From contig DAISGC010000100.1 of NCBI GenBank assembly GCA_036823255.1, positions 1 to 13,181 of the forward strand: DNA of 13,181 bases, read 5' to 3'. The translations under genes and the position numbers were made by a program. Source of the DNA: UBA4658 sp002405485. Lineage in GTDB: Bacteria > Planctomycetota > Phycisphaerae > Phycisphaerales > UBA1924. Shown here one piece after another: positions 1-7,292 of the stretch (within the stretch, counting starts at the first letter, position 1; each line of letters opens with the position of its first letter). A model generated the notes under the pieces. It saw nothing but the letters and a program-made list of their open reading frames with translations, was not told the origin of the DNA and ran no database searches.

Positions 1-1682
1 CCACGATCCTCGGCGGCACCTTCCCGATCGTCGTGAACAGCGTCTCCGCCGGCGCCTGCTGCAGCAACACGGGCACGTGCACCGTCACCGCCCCGACGGG
101 CTGCACCGGCACGAGCATCTACCAGGGCGACAACACCGTGTGCACGCCGAACCCCTGCCCGGCCAGCGGGTCGTGCTGCAACACCTGCACCGCCGGGTGC
201 ACCGTGACTCTTGAGGCCAACTGCGCCGCGCCCAACGTGTGGACGAGCGGCCTGACCTGCTCCCCGAACCCCTGCGGCGGCACCCCACCGGCCAACGATG
301 AGCCTTGCGGCGCCATCGCCGTCTCCCTCAACACCCAGGTCACCGGCTTCCTTGCCGGCGCGACCAGCTCCACCGTTGCGGCAGCAAGCTGCCAGACCAA
401 CGGCAACAAGGACCTGTGGTACTCCTTCAACCCCGCCACCACCGGCGATTACACCGTCTCGACCTGCGGGGCGACGTTCGACTCCATCGTCACCCTCTAC
501 ACCGGTGACTGCAATAACCCGGCCGGCCTCGTGGAGGTCGCCTGCGATGACGACACCTGCGTCGGCGGTACGGCTGACCCGGTCGTCTGCGGGACGGGAT
601 CCAGCAGCACCGTCGCGGGCGTCATCCCTGCGGTGAACCTCACCGCCGGCACCACCTACCTCATCCGCGTTCAGGTCTTCAGCACGGGCACCGGCGGCAC
701 CTTCCCGCTGCTGGTCAGCAGCGCCGCCTCGGGCGCGTGCTGCGCTCCCGCGGGCACCTGCACCCTCTCGATCGCCCAGCTCTGCACCGGCACGAGCGTC
801 TTCGTCGCCGGCGGCACCTGCGCCCCCTCTTCCTGCCCCGCCACCGGCGCGTGCTGCGATCCGTGCGGCGGCTGCGCCGTTGGCTTCGCCACCGCCTGCA
901 CCGGCACCTACCAGGGCGACGGCTCCACCTGCACCGTGACCTGCACCGCCCCCGGCGTCCCGGCCAATGACAACTGCGCGAACGCGACCGTGCTGAGCAC
1001 CTTCCCCTTCGTTGACGTGAGCTGCAACGCCACCGCGACCAACGACGGCCCGGGCGGATCCTGTGACTCCTTCACCCCCGTCGGCATGGACAACTCGACC
1101 TGGTACCAGTTCACGCCCTCGGTGAACGGAACGCTCAACATCAACTTCGACCCGGGCACCGACTACGCCCTGCAGATCGCCACGGTCCACGCGACCGCCG
1201 GCTCCTGCCCGGTGGACTCGAGCACCGAGATCGCCTGCAGCCTGACCGATCCGTGGATCCTCTCGGTCCCCGTGACCGCGGGCACCACCTACTTCATCGC
1301 GCTCGGCGACGAGGGCACGGGCGATGACGGCGGCTCCTACACCCTGACCGTCAACTTCATCACCCCAGGCGTCTGCTGCCGCGGAGCCACCTGCTCCACC
1401 ACCGTCAGCCAGGCCGCCTGCGTCACTTCCGGCACGCAGTACGGCGCCTCCTTCGCCAGCGGCGCGGCGGCGTGCAACGCCTCCGGCGTCAGCACCACGC
1501 CCTGCTGCCACGCCAACTACGACAAGTCCGCCGACGGCATCCAGGTCAACGACATCTTCGCCTACCTCAACGACTGGTTCGCCTCCAGCACCTTCGCCGA
1601 CTTCGGCGGCGACGGCACCGTGGCCCCGGACGTGAACGACATCTTCAGCTTCCTCAACGCCTGGTTCGCCGGCGGCTGCTGA
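1..1682 (+). CDS. Cysteine-rich GC-type dockerin-anchored secreted protein (5' partial)
   Basis: The reading frame is open from nt 3 and has no real start here. Codons before the first GTG (nt 33) encode GGTFPIVV-N-SVSAGACC, which matches the internal GGTFPLLV-S-SAASGACC at about nt 692-740, so the gene begins upstream of the window. The visible part alternates cysteine-rich modules (about nt 48-280, 726-956 and 1365-1505; recurring GACC...GTC...C) with two beta-rich, PPC-like modules that each open with PAND (about nt 288-725 and 960-1361). It ends in a two-repeat dockerin-like domain (about nt 1512-1679) with DKSADG and DFGGDG loops, each followed by VNDIF and FLN.WFA. There are 46 cysteines in 549 residues, so disulphide stabilisation outside the cytoplasm is likely. 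The C-terminus FAGGC fits the planctomycete 'GC-type dockerin' family. By inference it is exported and surface-held or secreted; its ligand is unknown. By eye, codons end very often in C, which could reflect high expression. Confidence 0.88.
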   Translation, partial: TILGGTFPIVVNSVSAGACCSNTGTCTVTAPTGCTGTSIYQGDNTVCTPNPCPASGSCCNTCTAGCTVTLEANCAAPNVWTSGLTCSPNPCGGTPPANDEPCGAIAVSLNTQVTGFLAGATSSTVAAASCQTNGNKDLWYSFNPATTGDYTVSTCGATFDSIVTLYTGDCNNPAGLVEVACDDDTCVGGTADPVVCGTGSSSTVAGVIPAVNLTAGTTYLIRVQVFSTGTGGTFPLLVSSAASGACCAPAGTCTLSIAQLCTGTSVFVAGGTCAPSSCPATGACCDPCGGCAVGFATACTGTYQGDGSTCTVTCTAPGVPANDNCANATVLSTFPFVDVSCNATATNDGPGGSCDSFTPVGMDNSTWYQFTPSVNGTLNINFDPGTDYALQIATVHATAGSCPVDSSTEIACSLTDPWILSVPVTAGTTYFIALGDEGTGDDGGSYTLTVNFITPGVCCRGATCSTTVSQAACVTSGTQYGASFASGAAACNASGVSTTPCCHANYDKSADGIQVNDIFAYLNDWFASSTFADFGGDGTVAPDVNDIFSFLNAWFAGGC

Positions 1683-1695
1683 TCGCTCCGCCCGC

Positions 1696-1719
1696 TCGCG
1701 GGAGTCTTCTTTCCCGCGA
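1696..1719. repeat. Inverted repeat after the dockerin gene stop
   Basis: An 8-bp perfect stem (tcgcggga at 1696-1703 with tcccgcga at 1712-1719) encloses an 8-nt pyrimidine-rich loop. It lies 13 nt after the stop codon and just ahead of the stronger terminator. No T tract follows, so it may protect the mRNA 3' end or assist termination rather than act alone. Confidence 0.45.
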
Positions 1720-1738
1720 AAGCTCCTTCAAACCACTC

Positions 1739-1771
1739 ACCCCCGGTCTTCGGACCGGGGGTTTTCTTTTT
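1739..1771 (+). terminator. Rho-independent terminator with TTCG tetraloop
   Basis: A 9-bp perfect GC-rich stem (cccccggtc at 1740-1748 with gaccggggg at 1753-1761), plus an A-T pair at its base (1739/1762), closes a ttcg loop on a C-G pair, the known extra-stable cUUCGg tetraloop. It is followed by ttttcttttt (1762-1771). It ends the dockerin gene and insulates the peptidase gene, whose start is 43 nt further on. Confidence 0.93.
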
Positions 1772-1781
1772 CCCTGATGGC

Positions 1782-1807
1782 TACCCTCCGCTCGCACCCA
1801 TTGGAGG
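1782..1807 (+). promoter_or_regulatory. Possible -10 box and Shine-Dalgarno of the peptidase gene
   Basis: TACCCT at 1782-1787 lies 27 nt before the ATG and resembles a GC-rich variant of TAnnnT. I see no convincing -35 element upstream; that region is occupied by the terminator. A clear ggagg at 1803-1807 sits 7 nt before the ATG at 1815 and supports this start. The promoter part is tentative; the ribosome binding site is solid. Confidence 0.45.
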
Positions 1808-1814
1808 TTCGCCA

Positions 1815-3236
1815 ATGCCCGGGATTCAGGACGTTCTTGATGTTCTTCGGCGTGACGAGAAGGCCGCCGTCGGGCGGCTGATCGAGTGGCTGAAAATCCC
1901 GAGCATCTCGACGGATCCGCAGTTCGCGCAGGACGTCCGCCGGGCCGCCGAATGGGCCGCGGCTCACCTGCGCGAGTCCGGCTTTGCGGTTGAGGTCCGC
2001 CCGTCCGGGGATCAGGGGCGGGGTCATCCCATCGTGTGGGCGACGTCCCCCGGCGAGCGTGCCGACGGGCCGCACGTGCTCTTCTACGGGCACTACGACG
2101 TGCAACCCGCCGACCCGCTGGACTTGTGGGAGAGCCCTCCGTTTCAGCCGGTGATCAAGCCCGCCGATGGCGAGCTTGGCGAGCGGATCGTGGCTCGCGG
2201 GGCCTGCGACGACAAGGGCCAGGTGATGATGTTCCTGGAGGCGATGCGGGCGTGGAAGCTCGCCACGGGCAAGGTCGCCGGGGGCGTGCGGTTCAGCATC
2301 ATGCTCGAGGGCGAGGAAGAGTCGGGCTCGGTGAACCTCGCGGCGTATCTCGACCGGCACGTTCAGGAGCTCCGCGCCTGCGATGTCTGCCTGGTCTCGG
2401 ATACCGGCATGCTCAGCCGAACCGCTCCGGCGATCACCTACGGCGTGCGCGGGCTGGTGTACACCGAGGTCGTGCTGCACGGGGCGAATCAGGACCTGCA
2501 CTCTGGCCTGTGGGGCGGACGGGCTCCAAATCCGATCACCGAGCTCACCAAGGTGCTGGCGCAGCTCTGGGACGCGGACCAACGCGTGACCATTCCGGGC
2601 TTCTACGACTCGGTTCGGCCTCTGACCCCAGACGAGCGGTCGGCGTGGAAGAAGCTCCCCTTCGACCCAGCCCAGGCCCTTGCCAAGATCGGGCTGCCTC
2701 CGGTTGCCGACAAGGGCGAGGCCGGTTTCACGGCTCTGGAGCGCGAGTGGGCCCGTCCGACGGCGGAGATCAACGGCATCGTCGGCGGGTACACCGGGCA
2801 TGGCGCCAAGACGGTGATTCCAGCCCGGGCCAGCGCCAAGGTGAGTTTTCGTCTGGTCGCCGACCAGGACCCCGAGGTGATCCGCGACGCGTTCTTCGAC
2901 TTCTGCCGACGCCGGACGCCGCCGGGGTGCACGTGGGAGTTCATCGACCACTCCGGCGGGAATCCGGCGACGGTCCGGACGGACTCAAAGCACCTGGCCA
3001 GTGCGATCGAGGCGGTGCAGCGAGCCACGGGCGTGCGCCCGGTGCTCATCAAGAGCGGCGGATCGATCCCGGTGGCGGGGATGCTCAAGGCCATGGCCGG
3101 GCTGGACACGATCTTCATGGGCTTTGGCCTGGACGACGACCGGGTGCACTCGCCCAACGAGAAGTTCGAGCTGGAGTGCTATCGGATGGGAGCGCGCTCG
3201 CACGCGCACCTCATCGAGCGGCTGCAGGGGCTCTGA
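1815..3236 (+). CDS. M20-family metallopeptidase (dipeptidase-like)
   Basis: The 473-residue product is a cytosolic-type M20/M28-clan di-zinc peptidase; no signal peptide is visible. Motifs in order: GHYDVQP (H93, D95; first zinc site), ARGACDDKG (bridging Asp D132), LEGEEESG (E168 and E169 align with the general base and zinc ligand of carnosinase-type enzymes), DTG (D196), NQDLHSG (H229, the dimerisation-domain histidine that contributes to the partner active site), and VHSPNE near the C-terminus (H445, final zinc ligand). All expected metal and catalytic residues are present, and the length is usual for the CNDP-like subgroup, which cleaves dipeptides or related amide substrates. The substrate cannot be told from sequence; DapE or other acyl-amino-acid hydrolases are less likely relatives. 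The start has a good ggagg. The gene stands alone, with a terminator upstream and a convergent gene downstream. Confidence 0.93.
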   Translation: MPGIQDVLDVLRRDEKAAVGRLIEWLKIPSISTDPQFAQDVRRAAEWAAAHLRESGFAVEVRPSGDQGRGHPIVWATSPGERADGPHVLFYGHYDVQPADPLDLWESPPFQPVIKPADGELGERIVARGACDDKGQVMMFLEAMRAWKLATGKVAGGVRFSIMLEGEEESGSVNLAAYLDRHVQELRACDVCLVSDTGMLSRTAPAITYGVRGLVYTEVVLHGANQDLHSGLWGGRAPNPITELTKVLAQLWDADQRVTIPGFYDSVRPLTPDERSAWKKLPFDPAQALAKIGLPPVADKGEAGFTALEREWARPTAEINGIVGGYTGHGAKTVIPARASAKVSFRLVADQDPEVIRDAFFDFCRRRTPPGCTWEFIDHSGGNPATVRTDSKHLASAIEAVQRATGVRPVLIKSGGSIPVAGMLKAMAGLDTIFMGFGLDDDRVHSPNEKFELECYRMGARSHAHLIERLQGL

Positions 3237-3254
3237 GGCGACCCGCGATCAGGG

Positions 3255-3557
3255 TCAGGCGGCGGCACGGTTTGACTCGGAGGTGGCCTGGGAGGCCGCG
3301 TGCGGCGCGGCGTCGATCCGGCCGACGGGCTCGGCGGGGGCGTGGTCGTCCACCTCTTCGACTTCGCCCATCTCCTGTCCGTTCAGGGCTTCGAGGCGTT
3401 TCGCATAGGCGTTACGGAGCTCCACCGTGCGGATGCGCAGGTCGTGCAGTTGCACCTCCCGCCGGAGGCGTTTGGCCAGCACGTGCAGAATCGCCAGGAT
3501 TCCTGCGCCGCCCGCGGCCAGCAGTGCAACCCAAACCTCGGGCGGAAAGTACGCCAT
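3255..3557 (-). CDS. Small single-pass membrane protein with coiled-coil and acidic tail
   Basis: The 100-residue product is not one I recognise. Residues about 8-28 form a hydrophobic, Ala/Leu/Ile-rich helix (VWVALLAAGGAGILAILHVL). A basic segment follows (KRLRRE), consistent with the remainder lying in the cytoplasm. Residues about 30-60 have helical, charged, coiled-coil-like spacing, then comes an acidic stretch (GEVEEVDD) and an Ala/Ser-rich disordered tail. This orderly anchor-coil-tail layout makes a real gene more likely than a shadow frame. It converges on the peptidase gene (18 bp between stops) and diverges from the large membrane-protein gene on the other side. No strong Shine-Dalgarno is seen before the ATG at 3557. 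It could be a scaffold or regulator at the membrane, but no function can be assigned. Confidence 0.68.
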   Translation of the reverse strand: MAYFPPEVWVALLAAGGAGILAILHVLAKRLRREVQLHDLRIRTVELRNAYAKRLEALNGQEMGEVEEVDDHAPAEPVGRIDAAPHAASQATSESNRAAA

Positions 3558-3594
3558 ACCGCATGATCGACCATCGGAGCCGCGGCCTTCAGGG

Positions 3595-3603
3595 TGTTAC
3601 ACT
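3595..3603 (+). promoter_or_regulatory. Possible extended -10 promoter (tgttacact)
   Basis: TG-t-TACACT (hexamer 3598-3603) lies 7 nt before the GTG at 3611. If real, transcription would start at or next to the GTG, giving a leaderless mRNA; no Shine-Dalgarno is seen there, which agrees. No clear -35 box is visible. It would sit in the short divergent region shared with the minus-strand small membrane protein. Confidence 0.35.
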
Positions 3604-3610
3604 CCCGATC

Positions 3611-6247
3611 GTGAGAGGAATCCGCGTCGTCATCGCGCTCTGGCTGGCACTGGTGGGGGTCCTTGCGGGGGCGTCCGACGCCTGGGGCCAACCCGTCGTC
3701 GAGCTGAACAAGCCAGAGGATGTCTCCCCGCCGGCGGCGCCCGCACGGGCCGCGGCTCCCGGGCGGGGCACGGGCGAGGTCCAGCTCAAGGTCCAGTCCT
3801 TTGGCGTGGGGAATCGCCCGCGTGCGGGGGAATGGGTGGGCGTGCCGATCGAGGTGACCGACAGCTCCACGAAGGTGCGCAACGTCATGGTGCGCATCGC
3901 CTGCGCGGATCTGGACGGGGACATCGCGCTCATGCAGCGCGTGATCGTGACCAATCCGGGTACGCCGCAGCGCGTCTGGGTGTACCTGCGACTGCCGTTC
4001 TCGCGGCTGGACGACGCGACGTTTGAGATCACCGCGCACGAGGCCGAGGAAGCCGGCGGATCGGGCGACACCGTGCAGTACACCCCCGGGCGGCTGCTGG
4101 GCACGACGCGGTACCGCGTGCCGACGGGCGTGCCGGTGGACACGGCGATCGGGCTGATCGGGATCGTGGGCACGCGGGCCGCGGGGCTGGAGCAGTATGC
4201 CAATCTGCGTGACAGCGGCACAGGCAACTACGCGATCACCGGGCACGAGCTCACGGAGATCGTCGGGGGGCTGACGCCGGCGCTTCTTCCGGACCGGTGG
4301 TTCGGGTATGCGCCCCTGCAGGCGCTGGTCTGGACCTCTGACCGGGCCGAGGATCAGCCGACGCTCCTGCGCGACGCCTGGGCCGAGGCGGTGCGCGAGT
4401 ATGTCCGGCGCGGGGGGCATCTGGTGATCATCCTGCCGCAGGTCGGGCAGGTCTGGCTGGATCAGCCGGCCAATCCGCTGGCGGACCTGATGCCGGCGGT
4501 GCGCGTGACTCGTCAGGAGAGCGTGGACCTGAACGCGTATCGCGGGCTGCTGACTCGTGATCCGCAGGCGACGCTTCCCAAGGACGCGGTCGTGCACACC
4601 TTTGCGCCAAAGGACGGCGCCCAGTGGAGCATGGACACGCTGCCGGTGATGGCCGGAAGCGACGGCGCGGCGGTTGTGGTGCGGCGGATCGTCGGGACGG
4701 GCATGGTGACGGTCATCGGGATCGACGTCTCCAGTCCCAAGCTGCAGAACCAGGCCCGTGCGGTGATGCCGGATCAGTTCTGGAATCGGATCCTGGGCAA
4801 GCGGCTGCGGGTGCTGACAAACAGCGAGCTTGCGGCGATGGGCCCGCCGCGTCGCAAGATGCCCGATGGCAGCGACCCGCCGGAGTACGACTTCTCGATC
4901 CAGGGCGTCGAGCACGTCGACCAGCGGATCGGCGGATTCGTGGCCAACGAGGGGCGAGCCGCGTCGGGGCTGCTGCTGGCCTTTGTCGTGTTCGTGGGGT
5001 ACTGGGTCGTTGCGGGTCCGGTTGGGTATCTGGCGCTGAAGCAGCGGAAGCTGAAGCAGCACGCGTGGGTGGCGTTCGTGCTGGCCACTGGCGCGTTCAC
5101 GCTCATCGCCTGGGGCGGCGCGAGCATCCTGAAGCCCCGGCGCGTGCACGGGCAGCACTTCACGGTCGTGGACAGCGTGTACGGGCAGACGGTGCAGCGA
5201 GCCCGTTCGTGGCAGGGGGTGTTCCTCCCGCGGTATGGCGAGCAGTCGATCTCGGTTGCCGCGACACAGGCCTCGGGCGGTTCGTGGCGGAATCTCGTCG
5301 CCTCGTGGGATCCGCCCGGGCAGCGCAACGCGGGTGCGTTCAGCATGTTCCCGGACTCGCGCGGGTACGTCGTCGAAGCCCGCCAGCCGGACACGATCGT
5401 GGTTCCGGCGCGGGCGACGACCAAGCAGGTGCAGGTGGACTGGGCCGGGGGGCTGCCCGGCAACTGGGGCATGATCCGCCCGCTTGCCGACGCGAGCGTC
5501 CCGGTGGGGCAGGAGATCCGGATCCTGGACCGGGCCGGGGGCGGCGGGGGAGAGCGAGCGTGGTCGATCTCCGGCGTGCTCACGCACGCGCTGCCGGGCC
5601 CGCTGGAGAACGTGCACATCGTGCTGGCGCTTGCGCCGTCACCCAAGGTGTCGGAGCTGAACATCACCAGCCCGCCGTACACCACGTTTGTTGTCGCTCT
5701 CGGGGGCGACGGCAAGTGGGATCCGAACACCGCGCTGGATCTGGACAAGGTCTTCCCGACGCGGATCGCGGACCTGAGCGGCGACTTCTTCGAGCGGCTG
5801 GTGCGCAAGCCGTCGAACCTCTCGGTGGGCGCGATGGTGCAGGAGACGCTCTCGCCGACGGATGCGGCGCTTGCGATGTCGATGTTCGACATGCTCCGCC
5901 CGCCGGATCAGGCCAACACCGCGACGCGGGCGCGGGTGGTGGTCCGCCGCGAGGCGACGCACGGGCTGGATCTGTCGCGCTGGCTCACCCAGCCGTGCGT
6001 GATCGTGATCGGCGAGATCGGCGCGAGCGACCCGATGGAGCGCCCGATCCCGGTGACGGTCGACGATCTCTCGGGCGATGAGGTGCGTGCCCGCATGAAG
6101 GGGCGCACGATCGTCCGATGGGTGTATCCGCTGGCCCCGCGACCGATGACGCCGGGCGTGCTGCGTTCGGCGAGGCCGGCGCAGGAGAGCGCGTCGCCCC
6201 TGCCCGGCGAGACGCCCGCGCCCGAGGCCGGGAGCCAGTCACCATGA
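3611..6247 (+). CDS. Large two-helix membrane protein with extracytoplasmic domains, ABC-linked
   Basis: From the GTG at 3611 the product is 878 residues. Residues 1-27 form a signal peptide (basic MRGIR, a hydrophobic core, then ASDAWG-Q). An Ala/Pro-rich linker leads to a beta-rich domain (about 50-160), then a region (about 220-430) with LLPDRWFGY, a helix, and RRGGHLVIILP, reminiscent of glutamine-amidotransferase-like folds without an obvious catalytic Cys. TM1 (about 451-476) contains AGPVGYLAL and is followed by a basic loop KQRKLKQ and TM2 (about 486-508), so both large parts should lie outside the cytoplasm. The final 370 residues are beta-rich, with a Pro-rich tail. The hydrophobic GP..YL.L stretch before a basic loop resembles a family found beside ABC-2 transporters; that link is from memory. 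An in-frame ATG at 3563 would add 16 residues but has no ribosome binding site either. The end is coupled to the ATPase gene. The role may be an accessory or sensory subunit of an exporter. Confidence 0.82.
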   Translation: MRGIRVVIALWLALVGVLAGASDAWGQPVVELNKPEDVSPPAAPARAAAPGRGTGEVQLKVQSFGVGNRPRAGEWVGVPIEVTDSSTKVRNVMVRIACADLDGDIALMQRVIVTNPGTPQRVWVYLRLPFSRLDDATFEITAHEAEEAGGSGDTVQYTPGRLLGTTRYRVPTGVPVDTAIGLIGIVGTRAAGLEQYANLRDSGTGNYAITGHELTEIVGGLTPALLPDRWFGYAPLQALVWTSDRAEDQPTLLRDAWAEAVREYVRRGGHLVIILPQVGQVWLDQPANPLADLMPAVRVTRQESVDLNAYRGLLTRDPQATLPKDAVVHTFAPKDGAQWSMDTLPVMAGSDGAAVVVRRIVGTGMVTVIGIDVSSPKLQNQARAVMPDQFWNRILGKRLRVLTNSELAAMGPPRRKMPDGSDPPEYDFSIQGVEHVDQRIGGFVANEGRAASGLLLAFVVFVGYWVVAGPVGYLALKQRKLKQHAWVAFVLATGAFTLIAWGGASILKPRRVHGQHFTVVDSVYGQTVQRARSWQGVFLPRYGEQSISVAATQASGGSWRNLVASWDPPGQRNAGAFSMFPDSRGYVVEARQPDTIVVPARATTKQVQVDWAGGLPGNWGMIRPLADASVPVGQEIRILDRAGGGGGERAWSISGVLTHALPGPLENVHIVLALAPSPKVSELNITSPPYTTFVVALGGDGKWDPNTALDLDKVFPTRIADLSGDFFERLVRKPSNLSVGAMVQETLSPTDAALAMSMFDMLRPPDQANTATRARVVVRREATHGLDLSRWLTQPCVIVIGEIGASDPMERPIPVTVDDLSGDEVRARMKGRTIVRWVYPLAPRPMTPGVLRSARPAQESASPLPGETPAPEAGSQSP

Positions 6248-6327
6248 TCACCCCAGCCGACCACCCCGCACCGAGCGCCACGCGCACGCCCGATCGCACA
6301 CTCCAGGAGCGCCCCACGTGCCGATGA
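6244..6327 (+). CDS. Possible 27-residue coupling peptide ORF
   Basis: An ATG at 6244 overlaps the stop of the preceding gene as ATGA and has a gggag at 6230-6234, 9 nt upstream. The frame runs 27 codons (MITPADHPAPSAT...) and its TGA (6325-6327) overlaps an ATG at 6324 in the ATPase gene, again as ATGA. The peptide is Pro/Thr/Arg-rich and resembles nothing I know. It may exist only to carry ribosomes from one gene to the next, or may be chance. Confidence 0.3.
   Translation: MITPADHPAPSATRTPDRTLQERPTCR
6305..6309 (+). promoter_or_regulatory. Shine-Dalgarno deciding the ATPase start
   Basis: aggag at 6305-6309 is 8 nt before the GTG at 6318 but 14 nt before the ATG at 6324. The spacing favours the GTG, although the ATG gives the N-terminus (MIETINLTKRYG) that is more usual for the family. 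Confidence 0.6.
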
Positions 6328-7289
6328 TCGAGACGATCAACCTGACCAAGCGCTACGGCGACCTGATGGCGCTGGACGCGCTCAACCTCGCCATCGAGGC
6401 GGGCGACTGCTTCGGCTTCATCGGCCCCAACGGCGCGGGCAAGAGCACCACGATCAAGATCCTCGCCACGCTCCTGAAGCCCTCCAGCGGCCAAGCCATG
6501 GTCGACGGGCTCACCGTCGGGTATCAGAACCGCCAGATCCGGCCCATCATCGGCTACGTCCCCGACTTCATGGGCGCGTACGAGGACATGGTCGTCACCG
6601 AGTATCTCGAGTTCTTCGCCGCCTGCTACAACATCAACGGCATCCAGCGCAAGAAGGTCGTCGGGGACGTGCTGGATCTCACCGACCTGAACTACAAGGC
6701 CACGGCGGAGGTCAACTCGCTCAGCCGCGGCATGCAGCAGCGACTCAGCATCGCCCGCGTGCTCCTGCACGACCCCAAGGTGCTGCTCATGGACGAGCCG
6801 GCGTCGGGGCTCGATCCCCGCGCCCGCATCGAGATCCGCGAGCTGCTCAAGGAGCTCAAGCGGATGGGCAAGACCATCATCATCTCCAGCCACATCCTGC
6901 CCGAACTTGCCGACTTCTGCAACACCGTGGGGATCATCGAACGGGGCAAGCTGCTCTTCAGCGGGAGCGTGTCGGAGGCGATGCGCCGGGCCAAGCTCGG
7001 GAACGTCGTCCACGTCGCCGTCGCCGACCGCACGCAGCAGGCGGCCCAGCTCATGACCAAGGTCCCCGGGGTGACCAAGGTGAGCATCTCCGACCCGCCG
7101 CCGGGCGTGAAGCCCAGCTCCGGCGACGGCCGCGTGATCAACATCAGCTTCGACGCCGACAGCAAGACCGACGTCAGCGACGTCCCGAACGTGCTCGTGA
7201 ATCAGGGTTTCCGGATCGTCATGTTCACCGAAGAAGCGATCAACCTGGAGACGGCGTTCATGCGGCTGACCAAGGGGGCGGTGCAGTAA
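6318..7289 (+). CDS. ABC transporter ATP-binding protein (ABC-2 exporter type), no adjacent permease
   Basis: The 323-residue product is a cytoplasmic ATPase that should power an ABC-2 type exporter. Motifs: Walker A GPNGAGKST (36-44), a Q-loop in which the usual Gln is Asp (IGYVPD, D83), signature LSRGMQQRL (135-143), Walker B VLLMDEP (155-161), D-loop SGLD (163-166) and switch His H192. Residues about 225-323 form the C-terminal regulatory domain typical of this subgroup (DUF4162-like). All residues needed for ATP hydrolysis are present. It is translationally coupled to the large two-helix protein upstream, so the two products probably act together. No permease follows: the next gene lies on the other strand, with 3 bp between the stop codons. 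The permease may be elsewhere in the genome, or the two-helix protein may substitute. The GTG at 6318 was chosen by ribosome-binding-site spacing; ATG 6324 is the alternative. Confidence 0.92.
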   Translation: MPMIETINLTKRYGDLMALDALNLAIEAGDCFGFIGPNGAGKSTTIKILATLLKPSSGQAMVDGLTVGYQNRQIRPIIGYVPDFMGAYEDMVVTEYLEFFAACYNINGIQRKKVVGDVLDLTDLNYKATAEVNSLSRGMQQRLSIARVLLHDPKVLLMDEPASGLDPRARIEIRELLKELKRMGKTIIISSHILPELADFCNTVGIIERGKLLFSGSVSEAMRRAKLGNVVHVAVADRTQQAAQLMTKVPGVTKVSISDPPPGVKPSSGDGRVINISFDADSKTDVSDVPNVLVNQGFRIVMFTEEAINLETAFMRLTKGAVQ

Positions 7290-7292
7290 GTC

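Noticed and set aside
33..280. Cysteine-rich repeats of the first gene as a possible CRISPR-like or tandem DNA repeat
   Set aside because: The similarity is at protein level, with irregular spacing and no identical DNA units; these are protein modules.
3240..3256. Small hairpin gaccc/gggtc between the convergent peptidase and small membrane-protein genes
   Set aside because: Only 5 bp with a 7-nt loop and no T tract on either strand; too weak to call a terminator.
2036..3562. Long same-strand open frame upstream of the large membrane protein, giving an apparent 1403-residue ORF
   Set aside because: It lies in another frame of the clearly real M20 peptidase gene and across the minus-strand small gene, and its translation is an Arg/Gly/Ala-rich shadow. 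The true start lies near the signal peptide at 3611.
3383..5617. 744-residue minus-strand open frame
   Set aside because: Arg/His/Pro-rich shadow antisense to the large membrane protein; no domain motifs. GC-rich DNA leaves such frames open by chance.
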